The notes under the pieces are model-generated. The model saw only the letters and a list, made by a program, of their open reading frames with translations, ran no database searches and was not told where the DNA came from. A DNA stretch of 64,000 bases, from the NCBI RefSeq assembly GCF_017654505.1, contig NC_054548.1, forward strand, positions 33,989,774-34,053,773, written 5' to 3'. Numbering within the stretch: position 1 is the stretch's first letter; the number at the start of each line of letters is the position of its first letter. The stretch comes from Polyodon spathula. Lineage: Eukaryota > Chordata > Actinopteri > Acipenseriformes > Polyodontidae. The position numbers were made by a program, and so were the translations under genes. Below are positions 53,990-64,000 of this stretch, in pieces.

Positions 53990-55395
53990 GATATGGGTGA
54001 GTTTTTTTTATTCACGTTCTGTCCATCAGTGAGCCACTGTCAGTGGCGTAACTAGCAGGGGAGGGTAGAATGCCCTGTCTCGCCACGCCCCGCCCTCCTG
54101 CACAAACATCTGCCCCTCGTTTGCCCCCTCTGCCGGGCTGCCCCTCACACTAACTCAGCAACACCACAACAGAGCCGCATATTTTGGTTTAGTTGCCGAT
54201 CGTTTCTGAGTAGTTTACTGTGTTCTATCCATCACTTACATTTTGTAACCAATCAGGTTTTGAGTTTAGTTGACGATCCAACCTCTGTTTAAAAAAAATA
54301 AACGTTATCGTGGCAGAGCTGCCAACACTCACGCATTGAGCGTGAGACTCACGCATTTGGCTTTATTCTCATGCTCAAAAATAAACTCTCACACAATTTT
54401 CGAAATTCTGGGCAGTTTTTGGTCGGTTTCTAATCGATGTATAGTTTAGAATAAGCAGCTGTCTCAAACACATTGGTATTTGTTGACCAGCTGGATACAA
54501 CACATTTTCGGCCAATCATAGTGCGCCTCTGTTTCTGGCAGCTGCTGTCAGGGCGACATGAGCTACAGTATTAGAAGCAAGCTGTGGTGGTGCGAGTTGG
54601 ATTGCATTAACTGAGGTAAGTTTTATGAATTTTAATTATCAAATGTGCATTATTTTAAATAAATCAAACAACCAAGTCGAGATGGGCATGACTTTAGGGA
54701 ATGGCTAGAGACAGTTTTATCAGATTCTGCAGAGTCAATGGCAGTGTTGTTTTTAAAATTTCTAATAACGAAAATAAATCATACAAGCTAATTTGTCATT
54801 TCCAAAATGAGTCTGCCCTAAATAAGTGGATGCTGTCCCACAGCGTTCATGCCTGACGCCTTGTAGCACAAGTTGAATGTTTTTTTTTTTTTTTTTTTTT
54901 ATAGCAGTTGTTCTTATTGGATATTTATCACATAATAACACATATCAAGGTTGTATTTACTTATTGTGGATAAAATCGGCATATTTACATTTATAAATAT
55001 TGTTCCCGAAGATTACAGCAGACACAGCGTGGACAGCGATGCTGAGCTGATCAATATCAGAAATTAATATCAGCAGTGACAGCAGTGAGACAGAGAGTTT
55101 AGAGAACACACCCAACAGCCCGAGGTAGGAAAAATGTTTCTTAGTTTTATTAGACATTTGGTATCTTCAGGTTTTGCTCCATATCTGACCAGCCATTATT
55201 TATGATGATGCTAATAATTATTTCACCATTAATTATTTGATTATGTAAAAACAATGTGTTGCTCTGATGTTCACAGGATATAGCCTATCGCTTGCCGCTA
55301 TTATAAAACCAGAATGCCATAAATTGTAATGGTCCGTCTGCTTTGAGTTCTTTTGCAAGTTCTCCCACGAAAGTCTTTTTGACTTGTGTTAGCCC
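53990..55395. other. No gene recognised
   Basis: A slightly GC-rich patch (54055-54130) and a T-run at 54880-54901. The ORFs are short. Confidence 0.4.
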
Positions 55396-55398
55396 AAC

Positions 55399-55778
55399 TG
55401 TGGTAGGAAATGGCGTTGTGGTGACGTCAGGCCAGAAGGAGGAACAACAACAGACAGGAAGGTAACTGCAGTTCAAAGGCGCAGCACGTGCCGTTTATTA
55501 AATACAAAAATAAATCAAATATTTAAATAAAACGAACACTGCTCACAGGGCGAAAATAAAGGTTTTAAACAAAACAAATCACAAACACAAAATAATAACT
55601 AGAAGGTCAGGCTGGGCAACTGCCATCACTGACGTTTATTATTATTTTCAATTTCTCTCCTCTCTTGCTCTTGTTCCGCTTCTCGAACACCCACCCAGAG
55701 CAGGGAGAGCTGCAGGCTTAAATACCGTGGCCAAGGGGTTTAACTAGTTCATAAATATTCTATTACCTCTCGGCCACA
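55399..55778 (-). mobile_element. LTR related to LTR-A/LTR-C
   Basis: TGTGGTAGGA to CTCGGCCACA. Shares GTGACGTCAGGCCAGAAG with LTR-C ends, and AACTGCAGTTCAAA and GGCTGGGCAACTGCCATCAC with LTR-A, in minus orientation. No clear target duplication. Confidence 0.5.
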
Positions 55779-55779
55779 A

Positions 55780-56560
55780 TCTGTACGAGTTTATTAATTG
55801 TGTGACTGCTGGTTAGTTTAAAGGTGAAGAACAGATACTTTCTGTGCGCAGGACAGATTGGGACATGGAAGTAGGCGACTTGCAGGTCGATTGATGTGAA
55901 CCAGTCGCCCAGTTGGACGGACTGGAGGATACGCTGTGCTGTCAACATGTTGACCTTCCTCTGTGTGAGGAACAAGTTGAGGACCCTGAGGTCCAGAATA
56001 CATCTGAAACTGCTGTCCCTCTTGGGCACCAGGAAGTACCTGGAGTAAAAGCCGCTGAGGGCATCGCTTGGATTTACCAAGCGCACAGCGTTCTTCTGTT
56101 GAAGATTGGCGATCTCCTGTTGAAGGAGTATCCCACTCGCTGGTTCGATGGTAGTGAGGAGCCCGCGTCTTGGGCTCCTGCAGTGTGCAGCAGGGACTCA
56201 GCTGTTCTGGAGGCTGAGGGTGCAGATGCTGGGTTGCTCCAGGAGGAGCGCACCAATTCCCGGAAATCCTGGCACAAAGGGAGGGCTTGCTGTGGGTTCC
56301 CTTTTTTCTGTAGAAAACGGTTCCAGGGAACGTCCATGGCTGCAGCTGCACACTGCATGACTGTCCGGAACTCTTCCCTCTGCGACACATGTGGCAGGGG
56401 TGATATGCAACTGTGAGGATGTCCCTCTTCAGCAGGAGGTGGGAGGGACCACCTCCTCACAGCAGCGCCCTGATAGGACAGCTTTTTTATATATGCTCAG
56501 TAATTGGCGGTCAGAGAGGGATCTTCCCATTCAGTAATGGTTGTCATTCCATTGAAAGGG
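55780..56560 (-). pseudogene. DIRS fragment: Gag joined to reverse transcriptase (minus strand)
   Basis: 56084-56460 holds a Gag-like part (FRELVRSSWSNPASAPSAS). 56086-55830 holds RT fingers/palm (GFYSRYFLVPKRDSSFRCIL, DLRVLNLFLTQRKVNMLTAQ, RILQSVQLGDWFTSIDLQVA, YFHVPICPAHRKYLFFTF). The join between Gag and RT indicates a large internal deletion. At 56520-56560 the terminal motif AATGGTTGTCATTCC...TTGAAAGGGAACT parallels the 5.27 kb DIRS terminus. This copy keeps the RT part missing at 7.6 kb and lacks the part present there. Confidence 0.7.
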
Positions 56561-56564
56561 AACT

Positions 56565-57650
56565 ATAATTAATTACTAACTACAAATGATCCAAAGGGAC
56601 TCAAACTTTATGTAGCTTTGCACTTTCTGACTTTTGTGATTTCCTTTGTTTTTCTGTTGCAAGTAAGAAATGTATTAAACACTGAACACATATTCAACCA
56701 GCCGCTTGTTATGTCTAATGGTTCTTTAATAAAAGAAATGAATGAAGCAGCAACTTAGGAACTGAACAACTTTATTCCTCCATCTTAGCACACTGACAAT
56801 ACACTTCCCTAACAGTATTCACTCTCTAAGAATACAACTTCGCCCTCTAGTGGCCAACTGTAGCACGCTTTAATAGTACTTTCGCAACACAACACTGCTA
56901 TTGCTGTTAATAAAATGCAGCTGCGGTAATAAACAAAAACTGTCAAAGTATGATGACTATGTATGTTTACCAGAACATGTATACTTCTAAAAAACGCAAA
57001 AACACTGTGCTTCACTGATACGACAAGTTGAAAACATCAAAGATCGTGGCCAGCATAGACCGCTGTCTAGGCACAATCGTCACACACCTGCTTCACCTAT
57101 ATATCAGATGGGAATCCACGCAATTGAAATCGCGCATGCACGTAGATGGAAAATGTGGGCATGATAGATTCTGTTTTTTATTTATTTTTTTTATTTTTTT
57201 CATTAGCCGTTCACTTTGAGTTGCTAAACAAAGATTACATAAGTATACATCGTGGTTTAGAGAATTTATAATACTGTTAAAAAAAGTACCCCAAGCGGTA
57301 CGCATACCCCTGGTTAAAAACCCGTCTTAACTAATAGGATGCCGTCCAAACTGATAAAGATGAGAGGGTATGCAGTTGCAGTGGTCACATCCTTACACCC
57401 TATCGTTCCAGATTGAGCCCAGAAAATGTTAATATTTTGGTGTTTCTCCACAGTAATTTGAAATAAAAAAGCAGCATTATTTTACTGAGCCTGTGTGATC
57501 TGGAGTGAACACTACTTCCAGCTAGGTAGTGCCTGATACAACTGTAGTACCTGTGTGTTGTACTTGTTTTAAAACTTTAAATTAAAATGATTTTTCTTGT
57601 TAAAAAATGACTTGACTTGAGTGTATTTCGGTTTACAAAAAAATGACATT
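56565..57650. other. No gene recognised
   Basis: Anonymous sequence with T-rich patch near 57176-57200. Confidence 0.4.
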
Positions 57651-57779
57651 ATACTGTGGTACTACGATAACCGTGGTATATTTTCTGACAGTTACCATAC
57701 CGTCAAAATTTGATACTGTGACATCACTAGTTATAAACAGGCTTTTCAAAAAAAAAATTGTACCGAGGTTTGGTGGGAT

Positions 57780-58250
57780 TGTGTTAAACTGTGTTAAATT
57801 GTGTGTACCTGGGAGAGTAGTCGCACATTCCACTAGAGGGTTATCTACATCTTGGGCCCTCTTCAGAGTGGCCTCGCTGACTGATATCTGAACTGCTGCT
57901 AGCTGGGCTACGCAGCATACTTTCTCTGGGTTCTACCGCCCTAATATGGTAGGTCCTTCCTTGCTTTCAATAGGCACACAGGTCCTAGAGGTTGCACGCT
58001 CACACCGCTAACCTTCGGTTGTTACCCTCGGTTAGGAGATTATGAAGTGTCCCTCATATGCTGCCGTCGCGACTGCTCTGGTATACTAACCCTGGTTCCC
58101 TGAAAGAGAGGACGACCACAACGATGAGGTCTCATTGGTCATCCTCATGGGCTCGATGGAAAAACAGAACTGGCTTCCTCAGGATGATGATTTTAACCCC
58201 TCGGTGGGCGGGACCGAGTGCGTCTTCCCAGGAAGGGGCCTATCGGCAGC
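57780..58250 (+). pseudogene. DIRS 3' end: tyrosine recombinase C-terminus and right flank
   Basis: Reads RVVAHSTRGLSTSWALFRVA, then after a stop AASWATQHTFSGFYRP. The HSTRG block holds the conserved His-x-x-Arg of tyrosine recombinases; the final Tyr lies in the FSGFYRP segment. CTAACCCTGGTTCCCTGAAA at 58086 is the same right-flank motif as at 11236. Confidence 0.7.
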
Positions 58251-58289
58251 TCTGATATACACCCCGTTCACGCTGACTGAGTTGGTCCT

Positions 58290-58540
58290 GGGGAGTCTCT
58301 GGGCCACCTCAGAATTTCCATTCACAGTTGAGGTTTTACAGGGCCTAAGTGCGTTCACATATGTGCCTGAGAAGGAAGCCTAAATTGCGGCAAAGTGCTT
58401 GTCGGGAATGTAAACAGTGACGTAAACACCGCATTCCCGGAAGTCAGCATAAGAGATTGAGCTGGGAAATTTGCAGACATAAATATGGCAATCTTATTTC
58501 TTGCAACACTGTTGGTACTGTACTTATTGCATAAGATACA
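58290..58540. mobile_element. Left half of the GC-rich MITE
   Basis: Nearly identical to 43395-43620 (GCCTAAATTGCGGC, GCATTCCCGGAAGTCA, ATATGGCAATCTTATT). Its right half may be 61359-61660, with everything between inserted later. Confidence 0.6.
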
Positions 58541-58738
58541 ATAAAGGCGTGTGTTGACAGTGCAGTTGGTTACTATGGAAAGAAGCGATCGTGTTGTATC
58601 ATGCGTAAATGCAGCAAACAAGGATGTGTACATTACATTAGTCACAATACAGATTATTATATTAATGGTGACTGAATATGCAACGTCGTATGCATTATTT
58701 ATCAATATTGAGATTTACAATCTTAGCTGTAACTGAAA

Positions 58739-58758
58739 TGTGTGTGTGTGTGTGTGTG

Positions 58759-58820
<62 letters not shown>
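58739..58820. repeat. (TG)n(TA)n microsatellite at left edge of LTR-G
   Basis: TG run then TA run that ends exactly where the LTR begins (GTGAAGTAGC). Confidence 0.95.
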
Positions 58821-58825
<5 letters not shown>

Positions 58826-59319
58826 AGTAGCAGGGAGAGTGACAGATTCCTCCCTGTCTAAAACAGGTGGAAATGTACGTTTGGTTTAGAGTTAGTTCTG
58901 TTGATTTGTTAATTGGTAATTGTTTAATTGTTAATTATCCCCTGCACCTAGCTATCATGGTAAATTAGAGCCAGGTGCAGGGAATTTAAAGAAAGCAGAC
59001 AGTCTGTTCAGGGCTGCTGCTGCTGGTGTGTGAGGAGCCCGGTTGATGGTGATTCCAACCGAAACAAAAAGGTAGTGTGAAAAAGCCTTTTTGTGTGTTC
59101 TGTTTGGTCAGTTTGTGTTACAGGTAAATAGCTTACCTGTCCTGTGTTAGTTAGGTTCCTGTGTGTAGTAGTTAGAGCTCAAGAAAGAGCTAGGTGTTTG
59201 TTTTGTTTATTTTCTGATTCTGTTTATTAAAAGTGCACTTAAGCGCTTGAAGCGATTTCTGTATCCTGGGTCTTGAATTAAAGGGGCAACAAACCTTGAG
59301 AGTTACAGAATTCATCACA
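58821..59319 (+). mobile_element. LTR-G 5' LTR
   Basis: About 499 bp ending TTCATCACA; contains TTTATTAAAAGTGCAC near 59222, a probable polyadenylation region. Confidence 0.88.
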
Positions 59320-59321
59320 GA

Positions 59322-59339
59322 TGGTGGCAGCTTGTGTGG
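59322..59339 (+). promoter_or_regulatory. Primer-binding site, tRNA-Leu type
   Basis: TGGTGGCAGCTTGTGTGGG starts 2 nt after the LTR; TGGTGGCAGC matches the complement of a second class of vertebrate tRNA-Leu 3' ends. Confidence 0.55.
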
Positions 59340-59354
59340 GCGCCCCTATGACGC

Positions 59355-59966
59355 AATAAAATAGAAAGCCTAGAGGAATTGATCGCTAAGATCAACATGA
59401 ACATTGCTGCTCAAAAAGAGCAGAATAGAAAGTGGAGGCAGGAACTTGTACTGCCAGAGCCAGAGCTGGAGCTGCTGCTCCAAAATTGGGAGGAGCTGGC
59501 TCCAGCGCCTGGGGAGCTGCTGCTGTCTCCAGAGGGAGAAGCCGCCGCTGGGAGCAGGCCAGAGGGGAAGAGCCGCCGCTCCCAGAGCCCAGAGGGGAGG
59601 AGCCGCCGCTCCCAGAGCCCAGAGGGGAGGAGCCGCCGCTCCCAGAGCCCAGAGGGGAGGAGCCGCTGCTCCCAGAGCCCAGAGGGGAGGAGCCGCTGCT
59701 GCCAGAGCCCAGGGGGGAGGATGTGCCTCCACCCCTACAAGCCAGTACAGTGTTGCCGAGGGAGGTCCTTTGTCCCGGCAGTGTCAGCACCGGGCCGGAA
59801 TGCCCAGACCTCCCTCCGCTTGACCTGGCTCACAGGTCACAGCACAGCCAGGCACAGTCGCTTGCCTGGTCCCTTGCTCCACTCCCCTTGTAATCCCAGA
59901 CGTCGTTGCGCAAGAGGCAGACGTCGCTACGCAAGGGGCAGACTTCACTGGCGTTCCCCCTGCTGA
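59355..59966 (+). CDS. Gag-like ORF with 10-residue repeats (LTR-G element)
   Basis: The frame open before 59379 reads LEELIAKINMNIAAQKEQNR, KWRQELVLPEPELELLLQNW, a charged helix possibly forming a coiled coil, then enters a 30-bp minisatellite (59575-59710). In this frame the repeat is SQSPEGRSRR; in the +2 frame (59432-59893) it is LPEPRGEEPP, nearly the same as the LTR-A repeat. That makes a frameshift before the repeat likely, the acidic frame being native. There is no zinc knuckle in the interior. Probably a structural or RNA-packaging protein of a non-autonomous element; function inferred only from position. Confidence 0.5.
   Translation, partial: NKIESLEELIAKINMNIAAQKEQNRKWRQELVLPEPELELLLQNWEELAPAPGELLLSPEGEAAAGSRPEGKSRRSQSPEGRSRRSQSPEGRSRRSQSPEGRSRCSQSPEGRSRCCQSPGGRMCLHPYKPVQCCRGRSFVPAVSAPGRNAQTSLRLTWLTGHSTARHSRLPGPLLHSPCNPRRRCARGRRRYARGRLHWRSPC
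59575..59710. repeat. 30-bp minisatellite inside the LTR-G ORF
   Basis: Nearly five copies with core CCCAGAGGGGAGGAGCCGC; no stop codon in any plus frame. Confidence 0.9.
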
Positions 59967-60275
59967 TTGCTTCACTCCCCTTGCCTCGTTCCACACTCCA
60001 CCTGGGATCCCAGAAGTCGCATCGCAGGTCCACAGGCGCACACCTCTGCCTGCCAGTCCTGGCTCCTGGTCACCTGCCTAAGCTGTGGTCGCCCTGGACA
60101 AGCCGTCTGGGTCTCTCCTTGTCGGTCCTAGGTCCCTCCATGGAAACGCCGGAGGGACCAACCCACCCTCAAGGCCGCCCGTGGAAGAGGGCAAAAATGG
60201 ACATTTGTGAACTTGAGGATGGGTGGTCTTTCAAGGGCAGAGAGGGTGGCCGTTAAATGGCCAGTGTCTGGTAAA

Positions 60276-60291
60276 GACAAGGGGGAGAGTA
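60276..60291 (+). promoter_or_regulatory. Polypurine tract of LTR-G
   Basis: AAGACAAGGGGGAGAGTA lies directly before the 3' LTR, where plus-strand synthesis would be primed. Confidence 0.75.
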
Positions 60292-60779
60292 TGTGAAGTA
60301 GCAGGGAGAGGGACAGATTCCTCCCTGTCTAAAACAGGTGGAAATGTGTGTTTGGTTTAGAGTTAGTTCTGTTGATTTGTTAATTGGTAATTGTTTAATT
60401 GTTAATTATCCCCTGGACCTGGCTATCATGGTAAGTTAGAGCTAGGTGCAAGGAATTTAAAGAAAGCAGCTAGTCTGTTCAGGGCTGCTGCTGGTGTGTG
60501 AGGAGCCCGGTTGATGGTGATTCCAACCGAAACAAAAAGGTAGTGTGAAAAAGCCTTTTTTGTGTGTGCTGTTTTGTCCGCGTGTGGTACAGGTAAACAG
60601 CTTAGCTGTCCTGTGTTAGTTAGGTTCCTGTGTGTAGTAGTTAGAGCTCAAGATAGAGCTAGGTGTTTGTTTTGTTTATTTTCTGATTCTGTTTATTAAA
60701 AGTGCGCGTCTGCGCTTGAAAAAGCAATTTCTGTGTCCTAGGTCTTGAATTAAAGGGGCAACGAACCTTGTGAGTGCGG
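60292..60779 (+). mobile_element. LTR-G 3' LTR
   Basis: Collinear with the 5' LTR to AACCTTGTGAG, after which it passes into (TA)n; the last about 20 bp are missing. Confidence 0.85.
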
Positions 60780-60782
60780 TGA

Positions 60783-60783
<1 letters not shown>

Positions 60784-60831
<48 letters not shown>

Positions 60832-60878
60832 TAGATATATATATAGAGACACACAGAGAGAGAGAGAGAGAGAGAAAG
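60784..60878. repeat. (TA)n and (GA)n microsatellites
   Basis: TA run 60784-60842 with a few substitutions, then GA run about 60850-60876. Confidence 0.95.
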
Positions 60879-60879
60879 C

Positions 60880-61358
60880 TGTACAATGAAGAAATACTTG
60901 CCATTCATGACTGACCAAGCATCGTCAAAAGTGTCGGTGTATTTAGTGCATTCCCCATTGCTATTTAACGGACTGGAGATCGCCGTAGATAGTCCAAGAT
61001 CCGTGGTGGGTTTATCTCTGGCCTACTGCACAGTATTTCTGAGAGATTTCGAACTAATTTTTAGGTTTTCACACAGACAGAAAGGAGATAGCATCCAGCG
61101 CTCAAAGAATATAACAGACATTTGCAGAGCTTTTTGAGATGTTATAGTAATAAAATAATGACTTGGATTGCATTATTGTGAAAAATACAGCAAACAAGAG
61201 GTGGGGCTTGGCTGGAGATGCAGGACTGTCCTTTTGCGATTCAATACTTTTAAACCTGCTTTACTGTGGAAAAAAATATATTTAAAACAGTGTGTGTGAA
61301 AATAAATTGGACCTGACGTGCTTGACAAACGCTGAATAAATGAATCGCTAAGGGTTAA
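60880..61358. mobile_element. piggyBac-like MITE, right part
   Basis: 61090-61280 matches 47555-47790. The element ends CGCTAAGGG then TTAA at 61355-61358. The small ORF at 60886-61137 is not recognisable. Confidence 0.5.
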
Positions 61359-61660
61359 TTTCTGCATCATCCCAGCTGCTTCCCCTTAAAACCGACATTG
61401 TTTGATCTACCTCGCTCGACCTAGTAGGGGAGTGGTTTGACAACGTCACCACATTGACGTGTTAAGGCCGGCCCAGGGCCTGCATTGGGTTCACACATGC
61501 AGATAGGCCGGCCCTGAGACAGCATTGGTACTTTAGGCCTCATCAAAAAGCTGGTCTAAATTTCACCCAGCCCTGGGTTGCCTTTTCATTTTTCGAGCGT
61601 TCACACATGAGAAAAGGCGGCCCTGGGCCGGCCTAAACCGCAGGTGTGAATGGTGTGATA
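61359..61660. mobile_element. Right half of the GC-rich MITE
   Basis: Matches 43660-43970 almost throughout, including GTTAAGGCCGGCCC, CATGCAGATAGGCCGG and CATTTTTCGAGCGTTCACA. Confidence 0.65.
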
Positions 61661-61664
61661 GAGA

Positions 61665-63625
61665 GCTCGGAATACCTACCATGTTGGTAGGTAACCTGAT
61701 GTTTTCAGCTTTTTGGCACACTGACCTATTTTCCTGCGTTCATGAAATGGAAGCCATGTGCACTATACTGTATACATTATACAGTTAAATAATGTTAGCG
61801 GCCCAGTTGGGCCTGTGATGCTTCATAACTACCGGCCAAACTGCACTCTCTACCGGCCCCGGGCTGCCGGGCCATGGTTAATGTCGAACCTTGCTAGTAA
61901 AGGACAGGGCAAAGTATGTCACGAAAATCACTGCACAGGGCTAAGTCTGTTTGCTCCTGTTTGACCCGAGTTTTTTCTTCAAAATCAGGGACAAATGTGT
62001 TTTGCCCAAGTGAGTTTTGTGCCATCATGAAAATTGGGCCCTAGAAATACCACTTGTGATTCTTCAAAAAGTATTAGGTTGTAGATACTTTTGCCTAAGA
62101 AAATACACAAAAAATTGCAGTAGTTTCAAGTGATTAGTTTAGTTTCTAACCCCTCTTCGTAGTATGTCTTGGATACAGCAACATTTTTAAATAAGACAGT
62201 ACAAATGAAGGTCATGAAAACAGTTAAACTGGCTCCCAAAGCTAATAATAAATTATGCAGAGATTTTAAACATGGCGTGGAGCTAGTATACATCCCCTGC
62301 AGAAGACTGATTCAGCCTAGCTGCCCTGGTCTTATATTACTTTCCTTTTAGCTTGTTAAAAATTATTTGTCAGAAGATAATGGGTTCTGCAGGCTACCAG
62401 TTATGATTTTAATAACTACAATTATGAAATCCGAGAAAAAAAACCATAATAGATAAAAGTCTGGCAGAACAAGTATTTTTAAAGAACAGTTTTTCAGTGA
62501 AGTACCATGTGTCACAAATTGATAAGCTATTGCTGTAAGATGTTCATCATATATGGTTCTATTTCAAGAGAGCTAAGCTATGCAGAGGACTGCATCACAG
62601 TAAAGTACTGATATTTTTTACAATACCTATTATTTTGTATAAATCATCAAGATGACTTCTACACTAATTATACATGGTCCTCTGTAAATTGTAAATAAAC
62701 AGTTGGGTGAATTTAGTGCTACTGCTGGAGATCCTGAAAAGGTGATTATTGTGGCTTTATATTGCCAGTTTATTGAGTACTATAAGCACAGCCTCCTTGC
62801 CTCCTAAGCTAACTGTAGAAGATAGTCTGTCTTTTGTGCTGTATGTTTTTAATTAATCACACAGACCCATGTTAGCCGTGTAAAACAATAACAGCCCCCA
62901 AGAGTTTCAGTGGTTTCAAAGAACTGCAGTTTGTTTTATATATGGTGTTGTCTTGTATGTGATATTGCAATGTTTATTGGCTCCCCTCCTCCCACTCCCA
63001 TCAGCCCTGAAAGCTGCGTTTCATCTGAGGTGGTTGATAACGAAAAAGTCTGATATCTGCTTATGTTGGAATACAAACACAGTGCAAAAGGAAACCGACC
63101 CTTGAGTGACACATAATATGAAACAATAACCTAGATGCAGCTGAATGCACTTGGAAGGTGTTTTATCATCCAGCTGTGACCAAAGGATCAGTGTTCCCCT
63201 CTATTAAGCTGAAATTATAGGAGAAAATAGAACAGCTTACTCTGTTGCTAGGGTATTAAGTTTTTCCTGTTGTGATGGTCCTGATAGAAGGCATTACAGT
63301 AGGTGCAGTGGGCAGCTGTTATCATTCTTTGAACTAGTAATTACCCATCTACTGTTCTACCAGAGTGGCTATTTGCAAAGAGCTGAAAGATAACATGTTT
63401 GCCTCATTGCGCTGTGTTAATTTGGCCTATAGTTTTCTGCTGATGCGTTGTAAAGCTCCTTCTGGCAGGGTAAAGGGAGGGGGGTCGAGAGGTGGGGGAA
63501 TTGGTGCTACTTTTTCATTCATTGTTACATTTTTCATGACAATGGCAGTTTGGGGGCTTGTTCCTGAGGTGACGTTCGTATGCTAATAAGCAGGGAGACT
63601 GTTTTGTGGAGATGGCCACATGGGA
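61665..63625. other. No gene recognised
   Basis: About 2 kb of anonymous AT-rich DNA without repeat identity, credible ORFs or RNA genes. Confidence 0.45.
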
Positions 63626-63631
63626 CAGAGG

Positions 63632-63633
63632 CA

Positions 63634-63669
<36 letters not shown>
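63632..63669. repeat. (CA)n microsatellite
   Basis: About 19 CA units. The minus-strand ORF reading CVCVCV is an artefact. Confidence 0.95.
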
Positions 63670-63670
<1 letters not shown>

Positions 63671-64000
63671 TTAAACCACTCCCCATTTCTATCAAGCAGC
63701 TGGGGTGTGTTCAGCTGGATATGCATAGTGCTGCGATGAAGGGAGGGGTGGATTAAGCTGTTATTTGATTTAGTACCTGACAACATGGTCAGTAATGCAT
63801 CCATAGCACAGCAGTGCAAATGAAAGGTGAGCTGTTTGTTGTGGAGTCCAGGCTGCTTTGCAAGAGCGTTATAGGAACACATGCTGGTGAGTGTGCTGTC
63901 TTCTATATCTATTGCAGTAGCACTGGGCTGAACAAAAGAACAGTGGTGCTTCTTATCCAGTGCTTATGTTTACCGGTATTCTGGCTAGAGCAGAGGGTGT
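63670..64000. other. No gene recognised
   Basis: Anonymous sequence to the window edge. Confidence 0.4.

Larger units (their letters stand above)
53877..57730. mobile_element. Possible 3.9-kb hAT-like element defined by terminal inverted repeats
   Basis: The left end CTAGGGATATCACGGTAT and right end ATACTGTGACATCACTAG match as inverted repeats at most positions, with a second inner pair (GCGGTATAAACTGTCACGG / ACCGTGGTATATTTTCTGACA-like). Flanking octamers GTCTTAAC and GTTATAAA agree at five of eight positions. No hAT transposase was found. The interior contains a DIRS fragment and an LTR, so if real it is a host for later insertions; two independent solo ends remain possible. Confidence 0.4.
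58821..60779 (+). mobile_element. Compact non-autonomous LTR-G retrotransposon (about 1.96 kb)
   Basis: 5' LTR 58821-59319 and 3' LTR 60292-60779 are collinear and very similar (GTGAAGTAGCAGGGAGAG starts). A primer-binding site follows the first and a purine tract precedes the second. The interior is 972 bp with one Gag-like ORF and no pol. It is flanked on both sides by (TA)n, so insertion probably hit a TA microsatellite. Confidence 0.88.

Noticed and set aside
60886..61137. 83-residue ORF after the (GA)n tract
   Set aside because: Lies in piggyBac-like MITE sequence and resembles no known domain; the other copy at 47 kb does not keep the frame.
61665..63625. Possible host exons in the quiet final 2 kb
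   Set aside because: No ORF with splice-site pairing or domain similarity was visible; left as anonymous sequence.

Overview
The window looks like vertebrate, most likely ray-finned fish, intergenic DNA built almost entirely of transposable elements. A non-teleost lineage such as sturgeon or paddlefish is my best guess, from memory of similar SINE, CR1 and DIRS repeats; it has not been checked by search. I found no convincing host protein-coding exon, rRNA, tRNA or CRISPR array. Nearly every long ORF is transposon coding, an internal minisatellite, or a microsatellite artefact.

Layout: 0-2.5 kb is low-information DNA with microsatellites. 2.56-4.06 kb is a decayed minus-strand LTR element of the 'LTR-C' type (family names A-H are mine). 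5.27-11.23 kb is a degenerate plus-strand DIRS element with inverted terminal repeats, carrying an inserted LTR-D sequence (8.13-8.89 kb) and an LTR-A element with a zinc-knuckle Gag-like ORF (from 9408). 11.30-19.87 kb is a MULE-like DNA transposon whose long inverted arms are tandem ~187-bp units. A 5.6-kb minus-strand LTR-A element (11487-17064, target duplication GTCCC) sits in its left arm and encloses a CR1 fragment and pieces of other LTR elements. 19.87-28.44 kb is a minus-strand L1-like LINE split by three insertions: a complete LTR-C element (20492-23069), a CR1 LINE (24.34-26.63 kb) and a small LTR-B unit (26801-27393, perfect GGGGC duplication). 28.45-33.13 kb is a broken member of an unrecognised multicopy protein family, interrupted by another LTR-C element.

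34.8-35.8 kb is a Tc1 relic with an inverted duplication; 36.0-36.3 kb an L2-like fragment; 37.13-37.60 kb a homogeneous 36-bp tandem array; 39.06-39.27 kb a tRNA-type SINE; 40646-42265 a nearly intact Tc1/mariner element. 43.4-44.0 kb is a GC-rich MITE; 45.0-45.7 kb an LTR-D copy; 46.0-46.8 kb an L2 3' end next to a short LTR; 47.3-47.8 kb a piggyBac-like MITE. 47.8-52.97 kb is a degenerate Ty3/Gypsy element with a PNMA-like Gag and no integrase. 53.9-57.7 kb lies between hAT-like termini and contains a minus-strand DIRS fragment and an LTR. 57.8-58.2 kb is a DIRS recombinase end. 58.3-61.66 kb is a stack of MITE, piggyBac-like MITE and a compact two-LTR element (58821-60779). The last 2.3 kb is featureless.

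The most distinctive theme is a set of small non-autonomous LTR elements (A, B, C, G). Where visible they have tRNA-Leu-like primer sites, no pol genes, and one GC-rich ORF with either a CCHC knuckle or a 24-30 bp in-frame minisatellite.
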